This document shows positions 1 through 5,249 of a stretch of 5,249 bases of DNA, one piece after another. Both the position numbers and the translations under genes were made by a program. The notes under the pieces are model-generated. The model saw only the letters and a list, made by a program, of their open reading frames with translations, was not told the origin of the DNA and made no database searches. The first letter of the stretch is position 1. Each line of letters begins with the position of its first letter. This stretch comes from ATM1 sp003577165 (lineage in GTDB: Bacteria > Armatimonadota > Fimbriimonadia > Fimbriimonadales > ATM1), in contig SZPM01000042.1 of assembly GCA_030263715.1 (NCBI GenBank), forward strand, positions 1 to 5,249, given 5' to 3'.

Positions 1-1
1 A

Positions 2-166
2 CTCGTGGACGATCCAGTGTCGGGAGTGCGCCTGAAGGCCATCGAGTGGTTCGAGCGCATGTTTCCCAACGCCGGCGCCCCGAAAGTACGTTACGGCCGC
101 GAAGGCGTCTGGACCAACGAGTCCGAAGTCCGCGCCTTCTGGCGCTCGTTTCGAGGCGACGGATGA
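2..166 (+). CDS. 3' end of an unidentified gene (partial)
   Basis: An open frame enters from the left edge and ends at TGA 164-166, giving the last 54 residues of a protein whose start lies outside the window. The tail begins LVDDPVSGVRLKAIEWFERM and ends FWRSFRGDG. The DDP-V-x-VR-x-x-A-x-x-W/L pattern resembles one HEAT-like helical repeat, but a single copy is too little to assign a family. Codon choice (GC-rich third positions such as GTC, CGC, GCC, AAC) fits a real gene. It runs in the same direction as the propeller gene at 347, but 180 bp and two hairpins separate them, so a shared operon is not obvious. I do not recognise the product. Confidence 0.6.
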   Translation, partial: LVDDPVSGVRLKAIEWFERMFPNAGAPKVRYGREGVWTNESEVRAFWRSFRGDG

Positions 167-221
167 GGCCGACCTGACTCCAGTTCCACGTCGGCCGGCG
201 AATGCGGGCCTTCCCTCCGCA
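167..221 (+). terminator. Two hairpins directly after the first stop codon
   Basis: Immediately after the TGA, GGCCGAC (167-173) pairs perfectly with GTCGGCC (190-196), a 7-bp GC-rich stem with a 16-nt loop. A second hairpin follows: TGCGG (203-207) with CCGCA (217-221), extendable by one G-T pair. Position and strength fit transcription termination or mRNA 3'-end protection for the upstream gene. No T-run follows either stem, so this is not a canonical intrinsic terminator. Confidence 0.35.
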
Positions 222-307
222 GCATGGCGTCGCGTCAGAAAGGACTCTTTGTGACGACGACCCCGCCAAACTCGCAGAAATGCCTGGCCAGCGAGCCAGC
301 ACCGGCT

Positions 308-336
308 TGTCCGAAACCGAAAGCCTGAGTTACACT
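308..336 (+). promoter_or_regulatory. Sigma70-like promoter, probably leaderless, for the propeller gene
   Basis: TTGTCC (308-313) resembles the -35 box TTGACA, and TACACT (331-336) resembles the -10 box TATAAT and fits TANNNT. The spacer is the optimal 17 bp. Only 10 bases separate the -10 box from the ATG at 347, so transcription should begin within a few bases of the start codon. The sequence just before the ATG (GACTCGCACG) has no Shine-Dalgarno match, which agrees with leaderless or near-leaderless translation. Confidence 0.45.
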
Positions 337-346
337 GACTCGCACG

Positions 347-1876
347 ATGCATAGGCAGTTCTCTCGTTTCTGCGCCCTGCTGACGACTTTCGCCCTCGCC
401 GCGATCGCAGCGTCACAGGCGCAGTTCAAAACCCTGTTCGTCGTCAACAACGTCGGCGGAACCGTGTCCAGTTGGCGCGTCAACGCGGACGGCACACTCA
501 CCCTCATCGGGAACTACCCTGCCGGAACGAATCCTCAAGATTGCGGAGTGACGAAAGACGGAAGAAACCTCATCGTCGTCAACGCGACGCAGCAAACTTC
601 CGAAGAACTCTACACCTTCGTCATCAACTCGGACGGCTCCCTCACGCAGATCAACCTCCCGATCCTCGTCGCAGACGGCCCCCTCTCGCTCACCGTGCTT
701 CCCACCGGCGTCGGCGTCGTTCCGTCCGCTGCGGCCGACACAATCTCGACGTTCCGAATTCAAAGCGACACGACTCTGCCCGTCAACACCATCGCCGCCG
801 GCGACTTCCCCGTGAAGGTCGCGCCGAGCCTCGACGGAAAACTCGTCTTCCTCTGCGGAGGCATCGGCTCCTATTACGTGAAAAGCCTCGGCGTCCAGCC
901 CGATGGAACCATCTACGATCTCGGCACGACGCAAACGATCACGAACGGAAGCACGCAGGGCCTCGCTCTGCACCCGAGCGGCAGATATCTCTACGTTTCG
1001 ACCGCCCTGGGCCAAGTTGTTCGCTCGTACTCCGTCTCACCCACCGGAGCGCTCGCCTTCCTCAATCAAGCCTCCAACGGGGGCAACAGTTGCGTCGAAC
1101 TCGCGATTCATCCCGAAGGCCGTCTGCTCTTCGTGTGCAACGTCGTCTCCGATACTCTCACCGTTTTGCCGGTGCTCGAAGACGGCACTCTGGCGAATTC
1201 CACACAGTCTTACACGATCGGAAACGACATTCGAGACGTGATCACCGACGGTCGCTACGTCTTCGTCACCGACGAGTCCACGCTCGGCGGTTCGCCGCGA
1301 GGAGTTCGCTGCTACCGCCTCGAATCGTTCGGAACTCTCACAGACCTCGGGATCTTCGACTCCGGCCAAGGAAGGCCGCAGCATATGGCGCTCTGGATTC
1401 CGATGTCCGATGTCCCGCCCGTTCAATTTCAAATCACGAGAGGAATCCTCGCGGGTGGGGGCCTCGATTCCCTATTGGCCTCCGACGAGGACAAACTGAT
1501 CGTCCGACAAGGCATACGCCTCTCTCCCTCCGACCCTCCGGTGCAGATCGTCGTCGAGGGCATCGCCCCGTCTGCGGACATCTCTCGACTCACCTTCGAA
1601 TGTGAAGCGATGACGAATGCGATCCCCCCCTCCAACGTCGTGCAAACGATCGAACTCTACGACTTCTTCTTCGATCGCTGGACGACGGTGGACTCCGGCC
1701 CGGCATCGGGCGTGGACCGACTCATCGAAGCGCATCGCACTTTGGTGCCGTCCAACTTCGTTCAAGGCGGAACGAATCGCGTGCGCGCGCGAGTCTCTTG
1801 GCGACAGTCCGGCATTACAGCGAACGTGTGGGAAGTGCGGATCGACAAACTCGCCTGGCGCACCTCGACCCCGTGA
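347..1876 (+). CDS. Secreted lactonase-like beta-propeller protein with C-terminal beta-rich module
   Basis: 509 residues. The N-terminus is a clear Sec signal peptide: basic MHRQFSR, hydrophobic FCALLTTFALAAIAA, likely cleavage after SQA (residue 25). Residues 26 to about 352 carry repeated beta-propeller signatures: FVVNNVGGTVSSWRVNADGTL, then VTKDGRNLIVVN, SLDGKLVFLC, LHPSGRYLYVS, IHPEGRLLFVCN and ITDGRYVFVTD. These match the 6-phosphogluconolactonase/YVTN-type seven-bladed propeller superfamily. Residues about 357-509 form a separate module (ITRGILAGGGLDSLLASDED to the VRARVSWRQSG region) predicted to be beta-rich. I recall similar tails on exported Armatimonadota proteins. Catalytic residues cannot be assigned, so an enzymatic lactonase role is unproven; an extracytoplasmic binding or scaffold protein is equally possible. 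ATG 347 is chosen because the signal peptide begins there and the promoter abuts it. The gene stands alone and converges on the minus-strand block. Confidence 0.9.
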   Translation: MHRQFSRFCALLTTFALAAIAASQAQFKTLFVVNNVGGTVSSWRVNADGTLTLIGNYPAGTNPQDCGVTKDGRNLIVVNATQQTSEELYTFVINSDGSLTQINLPILVADGPLSLTVLPTGVGVVPSAAADTISTFRIQSDTTLPVNTIAAGDFPVKVAPSLDGKLVFLCGGIGSYYVKSLGVQPDGTIYDLGTTQTITNGSTQGLALHPSGRYLYVSTALGQVVRSYSVSPTGALAFLNQASNGGNSCVELAIHPEGRLLFVCNVVSDTLTVLPVLEDGTLANSTQSYTIGNDIRDVITDGRYVFVTDESTLGGSPRGVRCYRLESFGTLTDLGIFDSGQGRPQHMALWIPMSDVPPVQFQITRGILAGGGLDSLLASDEDKLIVRQGIRLSPSDPPVQIVVEGIAPSADISRLTFECEAMTNAIPPSNVVQTIELYDFFFDRWTTVDSGPASGVDRLIEAHRTLVPSNFVQGGTNRVRARVSWRQSGITANVWEVRIDKLAWRTSTP

Positions 1877-1902
1877 TCACTCGCGCCACAGTCAACCGAA
1901 CC

Positions 1903-1942
1903 TGCACGCCAGGTGCCAGGTCAGGCGAAGCACTCCCGTGCA
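1903..1942. other. 40-nt imperfect hairpin in the convergent intergenic gap
   Basis: TGCACG (1903-1908) pairs with CGTGCA (1937-1942). After a symmetric CC/CC internal loop, AGGTGC (1911-1916) pairs with GCACT (1930-1934) with one bulged G, leaving a 13-nt loop. The left arm contains a tandem heptamer, GCCAGGT twice (1908-1921). It begins 26 bases after the propeller stop and lies between convergent genes, so a bidirectional 3'-end or terminator-like role is possible. No T-run follows on either strand. It could instead be a copy of a dispersed intergenic repeat. Confidence 0.35.
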
Positions 1943-2088
1943 CACACCATCATCCGGGGCACTACAATCGGCTCGAACGGCTGCCCCTGAGATCGGCGCG
2001 GTGATCGGGTGCAGCATGCAAGGCCCTGCTCCGTGTCGTGGCTACCCCCCCGCTGGACACAAAAGCGTGGACGACACAATGCTCCGAA

Positions 2089-2976
2089 CTATTCCGAACT
2101 CCCCGTCGATCCTTGAGCGAATAACCGTTTTCCGACCGCGCCGCCCAAGAAAGCGAGGACATACGCGGGAGCGAAGATCAACACCAGACTTGCTAGCGAC
2201 GTCGGCACCAACTCAACGAAGGCAGATATCGATTCGCCTAACGTCGGTGGCAACTCTTCGGGACCCAGCCCCACGATCCATCCGAACCACCGGATCATGA
2301 TGTGTGCAATTACGCCTGCAACGATGAAAACTCGTCTGGGATAACCTGGCCTCCAGCAGCCCAACGCAACAAGGACTGCGGTGACCACGCCCGCGGGTAC
2401 CCAAAGATAGGGGCCAAATTCGTACGACCACGGAGTCCCCAAGGAAAGGCCAAGAGAATATGGCGCGGGCCAGCCCTTGAAGAGGATCACCGACGAGAAA
2501 CCAAACAGCACCCCAATCAAGACGGATCGCCAAGTCATCGGAGCGGCGATGCTTCTCGTCGAGCTCCGAGAGAAAACCCACTTCTGAATCGCCCAAGCTG
2601 AAAGTGCAGGGATGCAGATTACCGCCAGGCTAATGGCCGAAACTAGCAACGAACCGAACAGCGCATCCATTACATCACCGGGAGTCGGCGGCCATCGTAA
2701 GTGCTCACCTATTGCCCATCCAACCATCTGAATCATGATGTGCGCAATTACAGCCGAAGCGATAAAGAGCCGCCTCGGGGGTCCCGGCCGGCGGCAACCG
2801 AGGGCAATGAGCACTACGGTTACGACTCCCGCAGGTATCCAAACGGAGAGCGCCACCGCATACGACCACGAAAGACCGAAGTCAAGGCCTTGATAGTAGA
2901 GAGTGGGCCCGTCGTAGAAGAGGACTGCGGACGAGAAGCCACATAACACCCCCAGCACGATGGATCGCCAAATCAT
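2089..2976 (-). CDS. Polytopic membrane protein built of two tandem homologous units
   Basis: 295 residues from ATG 2976 to TAG 2089. The ATG is preceded by GGAGGA 11 nt upstream. An in-frame TTG at 3039 would add 21 residues (MDSRPRYGGI...), but it has no ribosome-binding site and that extension lies outside the duplicated unit, so ATG is preferred. The protein is two copies of one unit. Copy 1 starts MIWRSIVLGVLCGFSSAVLF and copy 2 starts MTWRSVLIGVLFGFSSVILF, 146 residues later. By eye about 52 of the first 90 aligned residues are identical. Shared motifs are GFSS, WSY, W-x-PAGVVT-x-VL-x-ALGC, RPG-x-PRR and VIAHIMI followed by GW. Each unit has about four hydrophobic segments, so roughly eight membrane helices in total. 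I do not recognise the family or see catalytic motifs. It lies 145 bp after the LRR gene on the same strand, so co-transcription is plausible. Confidence 0.8.
   Translation of the reverse strand: MIWRSIVLGVLCGFSSAVLFYDGPTLYYQGLDFGLSWSYAVALSVWIPAGVVTVVLIALGCRRPGPPRRLFIASAVIAHIMIQMVGWAIGEHLRWPPTPGDVMDALFGSLLVSAISLAVICIPALSAWAIQKWVFSRSSTRSIAAPMTWRSVLIGVLFGFSSVILFKGWPAPYSLGLSLGTPWSYEFGPYLWVPAGVVTAVLVALGCWRPGYPRRVFIVAGVIAHIMIRWFGWIVGLGPEELPPTLGESISAFVELVPTSLASLVLIFAPAYVLAFLGGAVGKRLFAQGSTGSSE
2092..2538 (-). repeat. Second unit of the intragenic tandem duplication
   Basis: Codons for the last 149 residues of the membrane protein, homologous to 2539-2976. The first ~90 residues align without gaps. 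A one-residue indel then appears just before the shared PPT motif, where copy 1 has EHLRWPPT and copy 2 has LGPEELPPT. The final helix region is much more diverged than the first three. Confidence 0.85.
2539..2976 (-). repeat. First unit of the 438-bp intragenic tandem duplication
   Basis: Codons for the first 146 residues of the membrane protein. On the plus strand, landmarks recur exactly 438 bp apart: GGATCGCCAAATCAT (2962-2976) against GGATCGCCAAGTCAT (2524-2538), and ATCATGATGTG at 2732 against 2294. Constant spacing between these landmarks shows no net indel over that part of the unit. Confidence 0.85.
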
Positions 2977-3071
2977 CCGATTCGTGATCCTCCGCGCCAG
3001 GGAACTGGGGATTCCACCGTACCTGGGACGGGAGTCCAAGGACCGTAGCCGTAATCGACCGCAAGGCTCAT
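2973..3071 (-). CDS. Possible 32-residue ORF overlapping the membrane-protein start
   Basis: ATG at 3071-3069 is preceded by GGAG with a 7-nt spacer, a good ribosome-binding site. The frame encodes 32 residues beginning MSLAVDYGYGPW and rich in Gly, Pro and Trp, and ends in TGA at 2975-2973. That TGA overlaps the ATG of the membrane protein in an ATGA junction, the classic layout for translational coupling. No homology is recognised and the length is well within chance, so it may be a leader peptide or simply spurious. Confidence 0.25.
   Translation of the reverse strand: MSLAVDYGYGPWTPVPGTVESPVPWRGGSRIG
2988..2993 (-). promoter_or_regulatory. Ribosome-binding site deciding the membrane-protein start
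   Basis: On the minus strand GGAGGA lies 11 nt before ATG 2976. The spacing is slightly long, but it is the only strong Shine-Dalgarno match near either candidate start. It favours ATG 2976 over the TTG at 3039. Confidence 0.5.
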
Positions 3072-3121
3072 CGCGTCACTCCCGCTCAACTTCCGACACT
3101 GCCAGCCCACCGAAGACCGGA

Positions 3122-4138
3122 CTACACCAACCGATGGTCCGGCCAATCGCGCCACCTCCAGTCGCGGCGAGCGACCCGCCACGAACGAATGAATCGGACA
3201 CCCTCGATTCTGGACGGTCGCAATCTCTTCGCATTGACGGCGAACACTACATCAAGCCTGCCGAGGACGAGGAGCGGACGAAGGTCCTCCACGTTGGTTC
3301 CTGAGATGTCGAGCACGGTCAGCCTCCTGCAATTCTGAGCCGGCGTGAGGTCACGAACTTGCGTGCCGGCAATGAAGAGTTCTTCTAGTGACCTGAATTG
3401 ATCTATTCCGTCGAGCGAGGTAACCGGCGTACTGCTCAGCGACAAAGTGCCAAGGCGATCGCTCCTCCCAAGGCCCATGATCGAATCACACGGCGTTCTG
3501 GCTGCTCCGAGGACGCGTAGGGAACGGTACTTACGGAGGATTCCGTCACACGTCATTTGCGTGTCGGCGACTTCCAAGTTATGCAGGTATGGCAACTCAA
3601 CTGCCTCGAGCGACGAAAGCCGGGTGGAGCGCGCTTCAAGCTCGAATAGGCGGCTGTGCCCACTAAGAGGCGTGAAGTCCGAAACTTGAGTATTAGATAC
3701 GTGCAGATACTCAAGGAACCTGCAGTTGGCCACTGGACCTACGTCCCTAACCGACGTCTGCTCGCAAAACAGGCCTTGGAGGCGTGGTAGGTGACTCACT
3801 GCTCCTAAGTCCTCGACAGGTGTGTTGTTGACAAGTAGCCATGCCAATCTCTTGCAGTTCTCCAGCGGACTGAGATCACGGACGAGAGTGTCGCTTGCGT
3901 CAAGATGTTCGAGTCGCTTCAGTTCAGAAATCGGAGACAGATCGGAGACATTGGAACCGTCAATGAACAACACTTCTAAGTGCTTAAAACGCCCGATTCC
4001 CTCAAGTGACGTCACCTCCGGGCGTCCTAAATCAAGATGTCGGACGAGTCCGATCATCGAATCTGGGATGCGACGACGTTTCACGCCCATTTGTCGTGCC
4101 ACAAACCGGTCTACATCTGCTTCCTGAATGCCGCTCAT
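3122..4138 (-). CDS. Leucine-rich repeat protein (13 SDS22-like 22-residue repeats), candidate RHS immunity protein
   Basis: 338 residues, ATG 4138 to TAG 3122. A short charged N-terminus (1-31) precedes thirteen repeats from residue 32 to 316. Nearly all are exactly 22 residues; repeat 7 has 21. Typical units are LEHLDASDTLVRDLSPLENC and LTVLDISGTNVEDLRPLLVL, giving the consensus L-x-x-L-x-x-x-x-T-x-V-x-D-L-x-P-L as in SDS22/internalin-type LRRs. This predicts a curved solenoid used for protein binding. Repeats 8 and 9 are the most degenerate, and the last 22 residues are rich in Arg and Trp (RRDWRWRDW). There is no signal peptide or membrane segment, so a cytoplasmic location is expected. 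GGGGTGA just before the ATG is a modest ribosome-binding site. The gene starts 48 bp after the RHS stop, the usual place for the cognate immunity gene of a polymorphic toxin. That role is inferred from position and fold only. Confidence 0.88.
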   Translation of the reverse strand: MSGIQEADVDRFVARQMGVKRRRIPDSMIGLVRHLDLGRPEVTSLEGIGRFKHLEVLFIDGSNVSDLSPISELKRLEHLDASDTLVRDLSPLENCKRLAWLLVNNTPVEDLGAVSHLPRLQGLFCEQTSVRDVGPVANCRFLEYLHVSNTQVSDFTPLSGHSRLFELEARSTRLSSLEAVELPYLHNLEVADTQMTCDGILRKYRSLRVLGAARTPCDSIMGLGRSDRLGTLSLSSTPVTSLDGIDQFRSLEELFIAGTQVRDLTPAQNCRRLTVLDISGTNVEDLRPLLVLGRLDVVFAVNAKRLRPSRIEGVRFIRSWRVARRDWRWRDWPDHRLV

Positions 4139-4157
4139 GACTCACCCCGATCGATTG

Positions 4158-4169
4158 GGCTTGCAAGCC
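4158..4169. other. Perfect 12-bp palindrome between the RHS and LRR genes
   Basis: GGCTTGCAAGCC is a perfect palindrome in the 48-bp gap. Its half-site CTTGCA recurs as a direct copy at 4179-4184, and an imperfect 14-bp palindrome centred on ATCGAT (4145-4158 region) lies between it and the LRR start codon. It could be an operator for the LRR gene or a weak hairpin attenuating read-through from the RHS gene. No T-run follows on the minus strand. Confidence 0.3.
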
Positions 4170-4186
4170 GGAGGGCGACTTGCAGG

Positions 4187-5249
4187 TTAGCCTACATCCG
4201 TAGCTCCGACTAAGATCCGGAAGGCTCTGTCAGCATCTACATTCCCAGGATCCTCTGAGTCAATCTCCGCGATCCTAATGTGGCCGTACACTCGCGATCG
4301 GTACAACAGCGAATATATGGCGCCTTCGCATGCTGCGACTGTTGCCACGATCAAGATTGCCATCGTCCCACCTCCGCGTCCCCGCAAACCGCGGCCCGCA
4401 GAGTCGAGCGGGATCGACCCTGCCCGGCGGTTCATGACCTTCATCATTTGCTCCCATGCCGAAAGCTTTTTACCCTCCATTGGCGCATGTAATGCCCTCC
4501 ACAGTTTGCGGGGAATAGGCGGATTCGGCTTTCCCCCGTGAGCTGATGGAACTGTTCCATCGTGTCTAATCATCGTCGTCCGCCTGCCTTGCCTATTAAC
4601 TATGTGCGCGTTTGGAAATGGCTTTTGGTGTAGATCGATTTCGATGATCACGTCAGCCCCAGGTACTTTGATTCGGTACGGGGCCTCACCCGCCGCGTCA
4701 AACTGAACCAGAGGATCGCCCTCACAATACGCATACCAGTTCCTCCCGTCCTTGATCGGATCCCTCGTCAGGAACCGGCCGGTAGAGGGGTCGTAGTAGC
4801 GATGCCCTAAGAGCATCAGACCCGAGTCCGGATCGGACTGATATCCGAACTTGCCCCCATAACCGAACGGCCCAGCCCACGGTCCAGATGAAGACACAGG
4901 CATCCCGAACGCGTCGTACGCCCGTACCGCCGCGAACGTCTGCGACGAGTCCGTCTGCTGCACCCCGTTCTTGAGATCGGAGTGATAGAACCTCGACACC
5001 CCCGAACGCCTCTCCGAGATGCCCGGTGTGTACACCGCCGATCCGTCCGAAAGAACGGGCGACGTGACAGAAGAGCCGTTGCGGCGGTAAGTGTAAGACC
5101 CCGTGCTGTCCGTCTTCGAGACCCTCGCCCCGAGCCCGCTATACGCGAAAGTGTTCGCGCCCCCACCCGGGTAGGCGATGCTCGTCACCCGATCCTCGTA
5201 ATCGTAGGTGAGCGAAGTCACCTGACCACTGCTTGTCACCGACGTCACC
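4187..5249 (-). CDS. RHS-repeat protein, C-terminal part with a variable toxin-like tip (5' partial)
   Basis: The frame is open through the right edge, so the true start is outside the window. The last 353 residues are visible, ending at TAA 4187. Residues 1-60 hold YD/RHS repeats (LTYDYEDRVTSIAYPGGG, FAYSGLGARVSKTDSTG). Residues about 84-190 are the RHS-associated core: FYHSDLKNGV, RAYDAFGMPV, SGLMLLGHRYYDPSTGRFLT, DPIKDGRNWYAYCEGDP, ending QFDAAGEAP where most families have a DPxG-type motif. In this family the core ends a beta-barrel cocoon that encloses a variable C-terminal effector. Residues 191-353 are that tip: a His-containing stretch (DLHQKPFPNAHIVNRQG, MIRHDGT), a basic Gly-rich linker (GRGLRGRGGG, about 285-294), a hydrophobic segment (about 296-316) and an acidic C-terminal region. 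I do not recognise the tip family. G+C falls from about 63% in the core to about 50% in the tip, consistent with tip exchange. The gene precedes the LRR gene by 48 bp. Confidence 0.9.
   Translation of the reverse strand, partial: VTSVTSSGQVTSLTYDYEDRVTSIAYPGGGANTFAYSGLGARVSKTDSTGSYTYRRNGSSVTSPVLSDGSAVYTPGISERRSGVSRFYHSDLKNGVQQTDSSQTFAAVRAYDAFGMPVSSSGPWAGPFGYGGKFGYQSDPDSGLMLLGHRYYDPSTGRFLTRDPIKDGRNWYAYCEGDPLVQFDAAGEAPYRIKVPGADVIIEIDLHQKPFPNAHIVNRQGRRTTMIRHDGTVPSAHGGKPNPPIPRKLWRALHAPMEGKKLSAWEQMMKVMNRRAGSIPLDSAGRGLRGRGGGTMAILIVATVAACEGAIYSLLYRSRVYGHIRIAEIDSEDPGNVDADRAFRILVGATDVG

Noticed and set aside
413..1015. 200-codon minus-strand open frame opposite the propeller gene
   Set aside because: It is antisense to a clear coding frame. 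Its Asp/Arg/Val-rich composition is what reverse-complement GC-rich codons produce.
472..1605. 377-codon plus-strand open frame inside the propeller gene
   Set aside because: It is extremely rich in Arg, His, Pro and Ser, has no domain pattern, and is the +1 shadow of the well-supported 347-1876 frame.
2083..2100. Direct repeat TCCGAACT twice at the 3' end of the membrane gene
   Set aside because: Two copies of 8 bp spaced by 2 bp is small, with no flanking mobile-element or attachment-site structure.
1617..2300. 227-codon plus-strand frame bridging the propeller 3' end and the convergent gap
   Set aside because: It overlaps the conserved module of the propeller protein and the membrane gene out of frame, and has low-complexity Arg/Ser/Pro composition.
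2089..2976. Two separate small membrane-protein genes instead of one
   Set aside because: The frame runs uninterrupted through the unit boundary near 2538, and the ATG of the second unit has no good ribosome-binding site directly before it. One fused protein is the simpler reading.
3122..3187. Frameshift at the end of the LRR gene explaining the Arg/Trp-rich tail
   Set aside because: The tail is unlike the repeats, but the other frames across 3122-3187 show no continuing LRR pattern, so there is no evidence of a lost in-frame end.
4816..5166. 116-codon Arg-rich minus-strand frame inside the RHS gene
   Set aside because: It is an out-of-frame shadow of the RHS core, which has unmistakable family motifs in its own frame.
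1..5249. tRNA, rRNA, CRISPR array or insertion sequence
   Set aside because: No cloverleaf-like segment, regularly spaced repeat array, transposase motif or long terminal inverted repeats were seen on reading both strands.

Overview
The window looks like moderately GC-rich bacterial DNA, about 60% G+C in its conserved genes and nearer 50% in part of the minus-strand block. Three features recall Armatimonadota (Fimbriimonadia-like) genomes: an exported beta-propeller protein with a C-terminal beta-rich module, the wording of the RHS core domain, and a possible leaderless promoter. That placement comes from memory of protein style and is only a weak inference.

Layout. (a) 2-166 (+) is the 3' end of an unidentified gene, followed by two hairpins. 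(b) 347-1876 (+) encodes a 509-residue secreted protein: signal peptide, a lactonase-like/YVTN-type beta-propeller, then a separate beta-rich module. A good -35/-10 pair lies so close to the ATG that the mRNA would have almost no leader. (c) 1877-2088 is a convergent intergenic gap with a 40-nt imperfect hairpin. (d) 2089-5249 is all on the minus strand. In transcription order it holds the 3' part of an RHS-repeat gene (RHS core plus a 163-residue unrecognised C-terminal tip), a 338-residue protein of thirteen 22-residue leucine-rich repeats, a possible 32-codon ORF, and a polytopic membrane protein made of two tandem copies of a ~146-residue, four-helix unit.

The minus-strand block is the most interesting part. 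In RHS polymorphic-toxin loci the conserved core ends at a motif like the one seen here, a variable toxin tip follows, and the next gene downstream usually encodes the immunity protein. Here the tip has a strongly hydrophobic segment, its G+C drops from about 63% to about 50% at the core/tip junction, and the LRR gene starts only 48 bp after the RHS stop. I therefore propose RHS tip = candidate toxin, LRR protein = candidate immunity protein, and the duplicated membrane protein as a possible second accessory or immunity factor. None of these three roles is shown by a recognised catalytic motif. The RHS gene is cut by the window edge, so its N-terminal export signals cannot be seen. The plus-strand propeller gene appears unrelated to this cassette.
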